From positions 62,001 to 126,000 of the forward strand of contig JBKEBQ010000035.1 of the NCBI GenBank assembly GCA_047973225.1: 64,000 nucleotides of DNA. Reading direction: 5' to 3'. How positions within the stretch are numbered: the stretch's first letter is position 1; every line of letters starts with the position of its first letter. Source of the stretch: JBKEBQ01 sp047973225 (GTDB lineage: Bacteria > Bacillota_I > Bacilli_A > Erysipelotrichales > Erysipelotrichaceae). This document shows, one piece after another, positions 54,138 to 63,896 of this stretch. The notes under the pieces were generated by a model. That model had not been told where the DNA came from, did not search any database, and saw only the letters and a list, made by a program, of their open reading frames with translations. Both the position numbers and the translations under genes were made by a program.

Positions 54138-55151
54138 CTAATATATGCTTCCGCTATTCACAATTGGCTGTGCATCTTTATCACCGCATAAAACTACTAA
54201 TAAATTAGATACCATTGCCGCTTTTCGCTCATCATCTAAAAGAATAATATCATCTTCTTCCAATCTATCTAGTGCCATACGCACCATCCCCACAGCACCT
54301 TCTACTATTTTTTCGCGTGCGGCGATGGTTGCAGAAGCCTGTTGTTTTCGCAACATTGCCCCAGCAATTTCTTCTGCGTAGGAAAGATGTGTAATTCTCA
54401 CTTCCAAAATTTCAATACCGCCCTCTGCAACTTTTTCTTGTAATTCAAGACGCATACGTTCTGCAATTTCCATGCTCGATCCGCGTAGCGTCATTTCCTC
54501 CTCATCATTTCCCATGTTATCATAGGGATATCGTCTAACTGTATTTCGAATAATAGAATCACTTTGTGCCGACAAATAATCATAATAATTTTCAACATTG
54601 AAGACTGCCTTTGTAGGTTCACTCACCTTCCATATAACAACAGAACCAATGATAATTGGATTTCCAGCAACATCATTAACTTTTTGTTGTGTACCATTTG
54701 AGGTAATAATTTTTGTGGAAATCTTTTTCGATGAAGATCTATATTTACCATCGCCTTTTTTTGATGAACTTTCGCTCACTTCTGTTGTGAATGCTTCTAT
54801 AGTTGAATAACTCGTAGGGTTAAAACTTAGTACAAACGGATTCACATAGAAAAATCCATCATTTCTAATGGTTCCATAATATTTCCCAAACAGCGTTAAC
54901 ACCAATGCTTCTTTTGGATTCACTACCTTAAGTCCAAAAAGCATAACGATAAATACAATCAGTAACACGATACTAATCATAATCCCTGTCGCCATCAAAG
55001 GCTCCCAATCCACATATAAAGCACTAACGATACAAAGTGCAATTGCCCCCATCACTCCCACAATTAACAGCACCAAAATTCCCATTCCTGATTTTGGATG
55101 CAAAGCTTTCTCTTCCATACTTACATTTATCTTTATATTTTCTTCTTTCAT
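54138..55151 (-). CDS. SPFH/Band 7 domain membrane protein
   Basis: 337 residues from ATG 55151 (GGAGGG, 6 nt spacing). Two membrane segments (about 18-42 and 48-68), then the SPFH/band 7 domain starting near KVVNPKEALVLTLFGKYYG and a helical C-terminal region (GAMLRKQQASATIAAREKIVEGA). Family members organise membrane microdomains. Pairing with a small Arc-type protein is the notable context. Confidence 0.88.
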   Translation of the reverse strand: MKEENIKINVSMEEKALHPKSGMGILVLLIVGVMGAIALCIVSALYVDWEPLMATGIMISIVLLIVFIVMLFGLKVVNPKEALVLTLFGKYYGTIRNDGFFYVNPFVLSFNPTSYSTIEAFTTEVSESSSKKGDGKYRSSSKKISTKIITSNGTQQKVNDVAGNPIIIGSVVIWKVSEPTKAVFNVENYYDYLSAQSDSIIRNTVRRYPYDNMGNDEEEMTLRGSSMEIAERMRLELQEKVAEGGIEILEVRITHLSYAEEIAGAMLRKQQASATIAAREKIVEGAVGMVRMALDRLEEDDIILLDDERKAAMVSNLLVVLCGDKDAQPIVNSGSIY

Positions 55152-55164
55152 AACATACCCTCCA

Positions 55165-55189
55165 TTTTGATATCTATTTGATATCAAAA
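55165..55189. promoter_or_regulatory. Perfect palindromic operator before the SPFH gene
   Basis: TTTTGATATC - TATTT - GATATCAAAA, two perfect 10-bp arms around 5 bp, 14 bp before the SPFH start codon and overlapping the transcription start region. Confidence 0.75.
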
Positions 55190-55217
55190 CAATATATTAT
55201 TTAAGTGTTTTTGTCAA
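55189..55217 (-). promoter_or_regulatory. Promoter of the SPFH operon
   Basis: TTGACA (55217-55212), 17-bp spacer, TATTGT (55194-55189), touching the operator. Confidence 0.6.
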
Positions 55218-55388
55218 GTTTATCTAACAAGATTTGTATGATATTAAAAGCAGATAACTCAAACTTTTCGTCTTTATCAAAAATTTCTCCTTACGCATTG
55301 GCCGTAACTGGTTATTGATACTTTAAAATCTTATATCCATACAGATGGTTGTTTAAAATATGCCTTTTATCTATTACAATAAATGATT

Positions 55389-55419
55389 TAAAAAAAACAC
55401 CGTTTTACGATGTTTTTTA
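55389..55419 (-). terminator. Terminator of ptsI
   Basis: AACATCG/CGGTGTT stem with one G-U, 5-nt loop, long T-run on the minus strand. Confidence 0.75.
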
Positions 55420-55435
55420 TCTATAAATTACAATC

Positions 55436-57142
55436 TTATTTACCAATTACTTCTTTTACATATGCTTGTACTTCTTCAGCGGTTCCCAGTGATAAACACT
55501 TTTCAGCCATCTTTTCCATTTCTTTTTTACTAAGCGATTGTACCATTTTTCTAGCTGATAAAATTGAAGTTGCACTCATAGAGAACTCATCCAAACCCAG
55601 TCCCAATAAAATTGCTACTGCGTTTGGTTCTCCTGCCATTTCACCACACATTCCAGCCCATTTTCCTTCTTTATGTGCACCATCTATCGTCATTTTTACT
55701 AGACGAAGAAGCGATGGATTATATGGTTGGTATAAGTAAGAAACATGTTCACTCATACGATCTGCTGCCATCGAATATTGAATAAGATCGTTTGTTCCAA
55801 TAGAAAAGAAATCAGCTTCTTTTGCGAATTGATCAGCCAACACTGCTGCTGCGGGAATTTCCACCATCATCCCTACTTCAATCGTATCACTTACCGCAAC
55901 CCCTTCGCGAATAAGTTCTGCTTTTACATTATTAAATATTTCTTTGGCTTTTCTAAACTCGGCAATCGTTGCAATCATTGGAAACATAATACATAGCTTT
56001 CCATATACCGATGCACGACATAGCGCACGTAATTGCGTTTCAAAAATATCTTTACGGTCCAAACATAGACGAATTGCTCGATATCCTAAAAAAGGATTCA
56101 TTTCTTCAGGAAATGCAAAATATGGCAGGGTTTTATCTCCTCCAATATCCAGTGTACGGACAACCACTTTTTTGCCATCCATGCCTTCCAATACAGTTTT
56201 ATAAGCAATAAATTGTTCTTCTTCTGTTGGGAAATTTTGCGAGTCCATATACAAGAATTCTGTACGATACAACCCAACTCCTTCGCCTCCATTGTCCAAC
56301 ACACCTTTCACATCACTTGGCGTACCAATATTTCCCGCCAATTCTACATGATGACCATCTTGAGAAATAGATGGTTGATCCTTTAATACTTTTAATGCTT
56401 CTTTTTCTTCATTAAATGTCTCCAAACGCTTTGCATACTCTTGTTTTGTAGCCTCATCTGGATTTAAAATAACATCTCCTTCAATCGCATCAAGGATAAC
56501 TTCATCCCCATCTTTCGCTGTTTGTAAAATTTCATTACAACCAACAACAGCTGGAATCTCCAAACTTCTTGCCATAATGGCAGAGTGTGATGTTCTTCCT
56601 CCTATTTGAGTAGCAAATCCTTTTGTATATTGTTTGTTCAATTGCGCCGTATCTGATGGCGTCAAATCATATGCGACAATGACTACTTCTTCATCAATCG
56701 TTGTTAAATCAGGAATTTTCAAACCTAATAAATTTGCTTTCAAACGCACTGTAACATCTTTAATATCAGCAGCACGTTCGCGCATATACGCATCTTCCAT
56801 CGTTTCAAACATGCCGATAAACATATTCGCAACACTCTCTGTCGCAAATTCTGCATTACAATTTTCTGCATTGATTTGTTGTTCAACAGCACCAATAAAT
56901 TCAGGATCCTGCGCAACCATTAAATGCGCATCAAATACTGCCAATTCTTCTGCTGATAAATTTTGCGCTGCTTTTTCTTTTACAAGCTCAATATCCTTAA
57001 GTGTTTGGGCAACTGCCTGTTTTAATTTTTCAATTTCCTCAGCTGGATTTGCATCCTTTTTTTCAATCTTCATTTCTGGCATTTCCAGTTTGTACACTTT
57101 TGCGATTGCATATCCACCTGATGCTGCAATTCCTTTTAACAT
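55436..57142 (-). CDS. ptsI: Phosphoenolpyruvate-protein phosphotransferase (PTS enzyme I)
   Basis: 568 residues from ATG 57142 (AGGAGG upstream; the longer frame has no site). Phospho-His in GGRTSHSAIMARSLEIP (about 190), PEP-binding barrel with YRTEFLYMD, and the active-site GMCGEMAG Cys region. It feeds phosphate to all PTS systems through HPr; ptsH is not adjacent in this window. Confidence 0.97.
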   Translation of the reverse strand: MLKGIAASGGYAIAKVYKLEMPEMKIEKKDANPAEEIEKLKQAVAQTLKDIELVKEKAAQNLSAEELAVFDAHLMVAQDPEFIGAVEQQINAENCNAEFATESVANMFIGMFETMEDAYMRERAADIKDVTVRLKANLLGLKIPDLTTIDEEVVIVAYDLTPSDTAQLNKQYTKGFATQIGGRTSHSAIMARSLEIPAVVGCNEILQTAKDGDEVILDAIEGDVILNPDEATKQEYAKRLETFNEEKEALKVLKDQPSISQDGHHVELAGNIGTPSDVKGVLDNGGEGVGLYRTEFLYMDSQNFPTEEEQFIAYKTVLEGMDGKKVVVRTLDIGGDKTLPYFAFPEEMNPFLGYRAIRLCLDRKDIFETQLRALCRASVYGKLCIMFPMIATIAEFRKAKEIFNNVKAELIREGVAVSDTIEVGMMVEIPAAAVLADQFAKEADFFSIGTNDLIQYSMAADRMSEHVSYLYQPYNPSLLRLVKMTIDGAHKEGKWAGMCGEMAGEPNAVAILLGLGLDEFSMSATSILSARKMVQSLSKKEMEKMAEKCLSLGTAEEVQAYVKEVIGK

Positions 57143-57195
57143 ACGTTGTTTCCTCCTATAATCACTTTTACGTTCAATCACAATTATAACAAACA

Positions 57196-57516
57196 CTACC
57201 CGTATAAACAACCCAAAAACGTATTCGCTACCGTCTGTAAAAGCATATGGTATTCCTCCTCATGGTAAAAAGCCAAATACCAATTCTCACGTGTATTTTT
57301 TAAATATTCATTTTTGATAATCCTTATCTCTTCGTATGTCATTTTTTTCAGTGCTAGATCAACACTACTTTTTACTTCCAAATATTTATATAAAGCACTT
57401 GATTCTTCAACAACAAATCCCCCGTGTAATCGCATTTGAATTTCACAGTTTCGATACATAAACCCAATTCTTGTTAGTAATGTTTGTTTTTTCTCCCAGT
57501 CCATATCTTCATACAT
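57196..57516 (-). CDS. Protein of unknown function between pfp and ptsI
   Basis: 106 residues, predicted helical, acidic and Tyr-rich (KNTRENWYLAFYHEEEYHML). Start ATG at 57516 with AGGTG 6 nt upstream. 53 bp before ptsI on the same strand. Not recognised with confidence. Confidence 0.6.
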   Translation of the reverse strand: MYEDMDWEKKQTLLTRIGFMYRNCEIQMRLHGGFVVEESSALYKYLEVKSSVDLALKKMTYEEIRIIKNEYLKNTRENWYLAFYHEEEYHMLLQTVANTFLGCLYG

Positions 57517-57550
57517 ATATATCACCTAATATCTTATAGTCGTAAACATA

Positions 57551-57591
57551 AAAAAAACCTAAAAAGAGATGAGCACTTGCCCATCTCTTTC
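57551..57591 (-). terminator. Terminator of pfp
   Basis: AAAGAGATG/CATCTCTTT, 10-nt loop, then TTAGG and seven Ts on the minus strand. Confidence 0.8.
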
Positions 57592-57611
57592 GTTGTTATT
57601 CATAATTTTAA

Positions 57612-58814
57612 TTATCGCATATGGAATGGTATTACATACGCAGGTACACCATTTTCCATCACTAAGTTAGGTTCCCCTTGAATCAGTGGCGTAAAATATG
57701 CATATGCTTCTTTTGTAAGACCTTGATAGTCATCCAAAATCCATGCACTTGGAATATTTTTAACATGATTCGCAAATTCATTTGCTGGTCCGGCAATATA
57801 TTCTACATCATATTCTGCTCCAGGTTTTCTAATAACACCCACAACTTGTCCTGTGAAATCTTTGTTTGCACTACGGAAGTGTCCACTCATTCCTAATTTA
57901 AATGCTTCATCCACATCTACATAAGATTGTAAATAGTTTGCACAGCGTTGTGCAGTACTTAAATCTTGTACTTTAGCACGTGGTGCAATACCTTCTTCCA
58001 AAATAATTTCTTTTAGTGCATTTCCCGCACCACCTAAAACAGCATGACCAAATCCATCATTTTTAGCATTTGCTGCTGCCAAGTATGTTCCATCAGCATA
58101 ATGAGCGCCTTCACTAACAACAATATAACATTTTCCCTTTTTCGCCATACACAATCTCACTTGTTCGACAAATTTCGTACGATCAAAAGCAACTTCTGGT
58201 AATACCAAAAGATCCACTTTATCACTAATAACCGAAGATCCTGCAAGCCAGCCCGCATCTCTTCCCATTGTTTCAAGAATAAACACTTCCTCACGCGTGT
58301 AGACGTTATAGTCCAGCCAAGTACTTGTTACAACTGCATTTACAAATTTAGCGGCAGAAGCAAAGCCTGGGCAGTGATCTGTCACCATTAAATCGTTATC
58401 TACGGTTTTAGGAATTCCCACAAAGCGTTTCGCAATGTTGTTTTTCTTTGCCCATTGACTTAAAGCATCAACCGTATCCATTGAATCATTTCCACCAATA
58501 TAAAATAATACTTCAATATTAAATTTGTCCATAATTTGAACCAATCTTTTATAATCCGTATCATCATCTCTTTTTAACTTATACCGACAAGAGCCTAACG
58601 CAGATGATGGCGTTTGTCTTAATACTTTATTTTCCAATTCACTCATATTTGTTAAGTCATATAATCTTCCTTCTAAAATCCCTTCAATTCCATTCAATCC
58701 TCCATATACTGTTTCATATACGGGGTTTAATTGATTGGCCTTAACCACACCTGCTAATGATGCGTTAATTACGGTTGTTGGTCCTCCCGATTGTGCAACT
58801 AAACAATTTGCCAT
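57612..58814 (-). CDS. pfp: Diphosphate-dependent 6-phosphofructokinase
   Basis: 400 residues from ATG 58814 (AGGAGG 10 nt upstream). N-terminal LVAQSGGPTTVINASL, GGNDSMDT and GIPKTVDNDL; Asp in the former and Lys in PKT are the hallmarks of PPi rather than ATP use. It makes fructose 1,6-bisphosphate reversibly, saving ATP in glycolysis. Confidence 0.9.
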   Translation of the reverse strand: MANCLVAQSGGPTTVINASLAGVVKANQLNPVYETVYGGLNGIEGILEGRLYDLTNMSELENKVLRQTPSSALGSCRYKLKRDDDTDYKRLVQIMDKFNIEVLFYIGGNDSMDTVDALSQWAKKNNIAKRFVGIPKTVDNDLMVTDHCPGFASAAKFVNAVVTSTWLDYNVYTREEVFILETMGRDAGWLAGSSVISDKVDLLVLPEVAFDRTKFVEQVRLCMAKKGKCYIVVSEGAHYADGTYLAAANAKNDGFGHAVLGGAGNALKEIILEEGIAPRAKVQDLSTAQRCANYLQSYVDVDEAFKLGMSGHFRSANKDFTGQVVGVIRKPGAEYDVEYIAGPANEFANHVKNIPSAWILDDYQGLTKEAYAYFTPLIQGEPNLVMENGVPAYVIPFHMR

Positions 58815-58937
58815 ACTATACATTCCTCCTATAATTTTGTACGTTTGTATTCTATCATTTATCCTTGTTTTTTTCAATCACCAAGAAATATAAATGTCAC
58901 ACTTTACAATTACTTTATAATTCGTTATCGTAAATAT

Positions 58938-59531
58938 ATGAAAAAATTTAAATCCTACACACCCTCCAATGCAATCGAAAGCTTCTTTTTTATTTCGCTC
59001 GTCATAGTCATTCCCCTATCCACATTATTTCTTTGTGCGCAAGCCGATCTGCTTTTTAAAAACCTTACATACGTCGCTAACCAAAACACTTTTCGTTTCA
59101 TTTTTTTTGTTTGGGGCGTATTCATTGTTTCCATTTTTTTTGCCGCTTGTCTTTATACATTATGGTTATTGAACAACATTAACACACAGGACTGTCTATT
59201 ACTTCTATGCTTTTTCATAAGCGCCCTTATATCACTTTTTTCGCCATATAAGAAAGAACCTTCACTAATGAATCAGATTCATATTTTGACTTCCGTCTTA
59301 ACCTGTATTTTTTTTGGATGGTTTTTATTTCATCTACTTATTCGCACTAAACAAAAAGCACCTCTTATATTTTTTAAGCAATTACAACTTCTACAAATTG
59401 CTTGTTTCTTATTTTTGTTTCTATTACTGCTCATTGGCGATATCTCCAGCGCTTTAGAAGGAAGCGCCTTATGTTTTTGTAGTATATATTTATATTTCAC
59501 AATCATTTCACTTAACCCCATAAAAACTTAA
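58938..59531 (+). CDS. Membrane protein of unknown function
   Basis: 197 residues, Leu/Phe-rich with five or six predicted membrane segments. ATG 58938 is chosen over the upstream frame; a TATAAT at 58916-58921 places transcription start only about 10 nt away, and no ribosome-binding site is visible, so translation may be near-leaderless. Lies before rnhC, 83 bp gap. Confidence 0.6.
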   Translation: MKKFKSYTPSNAIESFFFISLVIVIPLSTLFLCAQADLLFKNLTYVANQNTFRFIFFVWGVFIVSIFFAACLYTLWLLNNINTQDCLLLLCFFISALISLFSPYKKEPSLMNQIHILTSVLTCIFFGWFLFHLLIRTKQKAPLIFFKQLQLLQIACFLFLFLLLLIGDISSALEGSALCFCSIYLYFTIISLNPIKT

Positions 59532-59614
59532 GTCTTTGTTTTGGCAAACATTAAAATATGAATTTCTACAACCCATTCTGCGGTATCTATGATAAAATAC
59601 ATAAGAGGTACCTT

Positions 59615-60484
59615 ATGACGATTACAAAAGTGTATACAAAAAAACAAATTGAAAAATTATATGCATCACTTTCAAAAAAAGGTGAAATCAAAAAAACGCC
59701 TCCTTATGCACTATTTCAGATTAAAATGAGCGACTGTAGTATTACTGCATATGCCTCTTTAAAAGTCTTATTTCAAGGAGAAGGGGCTGCGTTTTATGCT
59801 AGTATCCAAAAAGAAGCGCAAGTACGTCCCACACCAATCGCACAATATCCACAAGCTGGTAGTGATGAAGTTGGTACTGGTGATTATTTTGGTCCGGTCG
59901 TTGTTTGTGCTACCTACATCGAAGAAAAAAACCTCTCTTTCTTGCGGGAATTGCATATTCAAGATTCTAAACAAATTTGTGATAATGATATTTTACGTAT
60001 TGCTCCACAATTGATAAATACAATTCCCTATTCGATTTTGATACTACAAAATGAGAAATATAATCAAATTCATCCAACAAATAATATGAACCAAATCAAA
60101 GCAAAATTGCATAATCAATCTTTTCTTAATCTCCAAACAAAATATAAATTACAACTAGATACCATTTATGTTGATCAATTTACGTCACCTTCTAGCTATT
60201 TCAAATACTTGCAAAACGAAAAAAAGGTGATACGAAACATTCATTTTGAAACCAAAGCGGAGGATAAATATAGCAGCGTTGCTTGTGCTTCCATTATTGC
60301 TCGCTATCATTTTTTACAAACGTTAGATAAAATGGAACAGCATTTTGGCTTTACTTTCCCTAAAGGCGCTGGAAAAAACGTTGACATCGCTGCTAAGATT
60401 TTTTTCGACACTTTTGGCGAAACAGCATTAAAAAAAGTCTGTAAACTTCACTTTGCCAACACACACAAAATGAAACTTTTATAA
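59615..60484 (+). CDS. rnhC: Ribonuclease HIII
   Basis: 289 residues from ATG 59615 (AGAGGT 5 nt upstream). N-terminal TBP-like domain (about 1-75), then the RNase HII/HIII core with GSDEVGTGDYFGPVVV; further acidic residues in LHIQDSKQ and TIYVDQF. Degrades RNA in RNA-DNA hybrids. Confidence 0.95.
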   Translation: MTITKVYTKKQIEKLYASLSKKGEIKKTPPYALFQIKMSDCSITAYASLKVLFQGEGAAFYASIQKEAQVRPTPIAQYPQAGSDEVGTGDYFGPVVVCATYIEEKNLSFLRELHIQDSKQICDNDILRIAPQLINTIPYSILILQNEKYNQIHPTNNMNQIKAKLHNQSFLNLQTKYKLQLDTIYVDQFTSPSSYFKYLQNEKKVIRNIHFETKAEDKYSSVACASIIARYHFLQTLDKMEQHFGFTFPKGAGKNVDIAAKIFFDTFGETALKKVCKLHFANTHKMKLL

Positions 60485-60720
60485 TTGTTTATTCACAAAT
60501 AATAACCGTTGTATGTAAAGGTTAAATTAAAATAAAAAGTATTTTCATTGCGTTATATAAAAAAAATGAAATTCTTTTTTTTTAGAATAGTCCAAGATGT
60601 GGGGAACACGCTATGCAAAATAGTAGAAACTTTTTCCTCTCCACCATTTTTGACAGTTCCATTTTTTTATATAATTTCATTTTCTAAAATAACATTTCGC
60701 TAATCCGCCTATTCACCGCT
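60485..60720. other. AT-rich gap after rnhC
   Basis: No gene seen. Contains homopolymer runs (TATATAAAAAAAATGAAATTC near 60555 and a partly complementary run at 60666-60685) but no convincing terminator. Confidence 0.3.
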
Positions 60721-62556
60721 TCATTCCATATGCTCACTGTATTCTTCCCATAATTTCATCAACTTAGAAATCTCCATATGCAAATCATCGATCTGCATAT
60801 CCAATACTTCCATTTTTTTATGGTCATGATAGTATTCTGGTTCAAAGCGAAGTTCTCGCAATGATGCCATTTTTTTTTCACATGTATGAATTTTACTTTC
60901 CAATTTTGAAACTTCTTTTCCATAATTTATATTGCGCGGCTTGCTTTTGGTTTGTAATTTTTCTTGCGTATGATTCTGTTCTTTTTGTTTCAGCTCGTGA
61001 TAAGAAAGTGGATGATATATTGCTTGATGATCCTTTATTTCTAAAATTCCGTTTGCGATTTTAGAAATAAAATAACGATCGTGTGATACAAATAGCATGG
61101 TTCCATCATAGTTCAACAAGCTCTCTTCTAAGGCTTCTTTACCCAAAATATCCAAGTGATTGGTAGGTTCGTCCAACAATAAGAAATTCGCTTGTTGTAA
61201 CATCAAATCAACAAAAGCCAAACGTACCTTTTCACCACCACTCAATACCTGTACGTCTTTTAAGACTTCATCTCCTTGAAATAAAAACGCACCCAAAGCA
61301 CTTCGGACTTCACTGCGATGCAAATGTGGATATGCATTCCAAATCGTTTCTAGTACCGTTTCATTTGTATTGAACTGTGCGTGTTCTTGATCAAAATAAC
61401 CACACTCTACTTGATGTCCCAGCATAAAGGAACCCGATAGTGGTTTCAATTCAGCCATTAACGTTTTCAAAAAAGTTGACTTCCCTGATCCATTTTCTCC
61501 CATAATCGCAATTCGTTGCCCGCGCAAAACTTCTAAATTTATCGTACATAAAGATGTTTCATACCCAATCCTTAAATCCTTCACTTGCAGCACTTGTTTG
61601 CCACCCTTAATACGCGACTTGAAGGATGCATGAAATGTTTTTTCGTCGATTTTTTTCTTTTCGATTCGCACTATTTTATCGAGTGATTTTAACTTAGATT
61701 GCACCATCTTCGCTTTGCTGGATTTATAACGAAATCGTTCTATTAAATCCTCTGTTTTTTTGATTTCTTCTTGTTGACGCCGATAAGCACTACGATGTTT
61801 TTCTATTTCCTGTTTTTTCATCTCCACAAAATGAGAATAATTACCAACATATTTTTGTATTTTAGAAAACTCTATTTCATAGATTATATTCGCAATTTCA
61901 TCTAAAAATGTTCGATCGTGAGAAACCAAAACAACTGCTTTTGGATATCGTTTCACATACGTTTCTAACCATTTGATGGTATCGATATCCAAGTGATTTG
62001 TTGGCTCATCCAAAAGCAATATATCTGGTTTACTAAGTAATAACTTAACAAAGGCTAATCTTGTCTTCTGCCCACCAGAGAATTCGTTCACCTGTTTTTG
62101 TAAATCTTCCATTGCAAAACCAAACTTTGTGAAAATGGTATGAATTTCATTTTTATATGTATAGCCGCCCAAACGCTCATGTTCTTGCAACAATTTTCCA
62201 TATAAATGCAAAACTTCTTCACTTGTATCTTGCTGCATTTGCACACTAAGGTCTTGAAGTTTTTGTTCATTTTCATGAAGGCGCCCAAAAAGTTGTTCAA
62301 ACTCTTCCTCTACGCTATGGTTTTCGCTGAAAAAAGTGGTTTGTGCTAAATACCCGATACTTATGTTTTTATCTTTATGGATAACACCTTTATCTAAACT
62401 TTCCGTTTCGGCAATAATTTTAAGCAAAGTCGATTTTCCACAACCATTCCTTCCCACAATCGCAATGCGTTCTTTATCCTTTACTTCAAAGGTAATGTTG
62501 TCCAAAACATCTTGCGCCCCAAACGCTTTATATCCTTTACTAATTTGGTAACGCAT
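60721..62556 (-). CDS. ABC-F family ATPase
   Basis: 611 residues, two ATPase domains without membrane segments: Walker A GRNGCGKST (35-43) and GENGSGKST, signatures FSGGQKTR and LSGGEKVR, two LLLDEPTNHLD Walker B motifs, and a basic linker (about 240-300). The C-terminal coiled coil is present. ABC-F proteins act on ribosomes in translation or antibiotic protection; which subtype is not clear. Overlaps nothing; 0 bp after the amidase-like gene. Confidence 0.9.
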   Translation of the reverse strand: MRYQISKGYKAFGAQDVLDNITFEVKDKERIAIVGRNGCGKSTLLKIIAETESLDKGVIHKDKNISIGYLAQTTFFSENHSVEEEFEQLFGRLHENEQKLQDLSVQMQQDTSEEVLHLYGKLLQEHERLGGYTYKNEIHTIFTKFGFAMEDLQKQVNEFSGGQKTRLAFVKLLLSKPDILLLDEPTNHLDIDTIKWLETYVKRYPKAVVLVSHDRTFLDEIANIIYEIEFSKIQKYVGNYSHFVEMKKQEIEKHRSAYRRQQEEIKKTEDLIERFRYKSSKAKMVQSKLKSLDKIVRIEKKKIDEKTFHASFKSRIKGGKQVLQVKDLRIGYETSLCTINLEVLRGQRIAIMGENGSGKSTFLKTLMAELKPLSGSFMLGHQVECGYFDQEHAQFNTNETVLETIWNAYPHLHRSEVRSALGAFLFQGDEVLKDVQVLSGGEKVRLAFVDLMLQQANFLLLDEPTNHLDILGKEALEESLLNYDGTMLFVSHDRYFISKIANGILEIKDHQAIYHPLSYHELKQKEQNHTQEKLQTKSKPRNINYGKEVSKLESKIHTCEKKMASLRELRFEPEYYHDHKKMEVLDMQIDDLHMEISKLMKLWEEYSEHME

Positions 62557-63873
62557 TTATGTATCTCCTACTTTCAAATAAGAAAGCAAAGAGGTAGCAA
62601 TCGATGACATCATATCCTGACTATGCTTCTTCCACATATTTGCGTCACTTGTATTAGAAACATACCCTAAATTGATGCTAATCGATTGCATTCCATATAA
62701 GTTGTCTTTCGCAAATGCTGCAGTTCCAGCTTTTGTGTTTTTAGAATACATCCCTGCCTGTGTCGCCTTTCCGCCCGATTCACGAATCGTAATATCATTA
62801 TCATAGACAGCCCTTCCATCTAGCTCGCTTTCGTATAAAAGGGATTGAATCACCCCTGGGCTGTCGCCCACTCCCATATGAATCGTACTGGGATGAACGG
62901 CTACTTTTTTAATTAAATCAAACATCATTTTATCTGCTAATATTTTACTAGCATGCGCTGAATAATAGACATCCATACCTCTAAAGTTTGGTGATTCTTC
63001 TGCCTCTTCAAAACGCAAATTTATATACATTTTTGCATTGCCCTTATATGCTTTTGCCAATTTCCCTTCACTACCATAGGTATTTACAACTTCACTCTTA
63101 TCACGAAGAATTAAAACCTTTAATCCCTTTGCTTCCAATTCTTTTTTCAACAACACGGCAGCTTTATATGTTTCTGTTGCTTCAACCAATCCATTGCCAC
63201 TATTTCCCTTACTTGCAGTATATGTAAAATCGGTATCATTTCCAGAAGGATCAATTGCAATATCATACTCATCTGTTGCAAGTGTTGTGTTTTTCACTTC
63301 TATAAAAACATACCCTTTGTCTAAAGATTTATTATAATCATCAAGGATATCTTGATTCGATAACACTTTGATACGTTTATTATTGTTATTTCGTGTAATT
63401 GTCTTAATGCTACTTTCAAATGGAATATTCGAAAATACGCGTTTCTGTTTTAAATCTTCTACAACGTAAACTTCATAATACCCAATCGATAAATCACCTA
63501 GTTTTATTTTTTGATCTACGCCTTTCCCAATAACATTCGCATACTCTTCGCCATCACATAAATTTTTTAAAATAAGTGTCTTTCCCGTAATTTTGTCATC
63601 ATTCGCATCCCCTGTGTAGGGTGTAGAATACACTCCAAGATGTTCTCCATAAAATAGATGATCTTGCATTTCAAATGTATCTTTATAATTTTTATGCAAT
63701 GTATTCACTGTTTTATCTTTACTAAAATCACATATCTGAAACTTTTTAGCTTCAATTTGTTGCTTTTGGTGAATGTTCAACACAAGATATCCAACACAAA
63801 AAAACAACACAAAAAAAGGAATGGCGATTTTATATTTTAATTTTAATTTTTTTTGTCGTGGTGTATATCTCAT
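62557..63873 (-). CDS. Membrane-anchored amidase_3-like protein, probably catalytically inactive
   Basis: 438 residues: one membrane anchor near 13-33, an extracytoplasmic region, and from about 200 a domain aligned with N-acetylmuramoyl-L-alanine amidase (Amidase_3). Zinc and catalytic motifs are changed: IDPGHGG reads AIDPSGND (about 206), SIHxNA reads INLRFEEA (about 286), LVExGFxSN reads SINLGYVSN (about 399). Only the Glu in GLVEATE remains. Likely a peptidoglycan-binding or activator protein rather than a hydrolase. Directly before the ABC-F gene (stop next to start). Confidence 0.75.
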   Translation of the reverse strand: MRYTPRQKKLKLKYKIAIPFFVLFFCVGYLVLNIHQKQQIEAKKFQICDFSKDKTVNTLHKNYKDTFEMQDHLFYGEHLGVYSTPYTGDANDDKITGKTLILKNLCDGEEYANVIGKGVDQKIKLGDLSIGYYEVYVVEDLKQKRVFSNIPFESSIKTITRNNNNKRIKVLSNQDILDDYNKSLDKGYVFIEVKNTTLATDEYDIAIDPSGNDTDFTYTASKGNSGNGLVEATETYKAAVLLKKELEAKGLKVLILRDKSEVVNTYGSEGKLAKAYKGNAKMYINLRFEEAEESPNFRGMDVYYSAHASKILADKMMFDLIKKVAVHPSTIHMGVGDSPGVIQSLLYESELDGRAVYDNDITIRESGGKATQAGMYSKNTKAGTAAFAKDNLYGMQSISINLGYVSNTSDANMWKKHSQDMMSSIATSLLSYLKVGDT

Positions 63874-63896
63874 ACATTTCCTTTCCTATCTACTTA

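Noticed and set aside
59330..59521. 63-residue minus-strand frame
   Set aside because: Shadow of the membrane protein gene on the plus strand.
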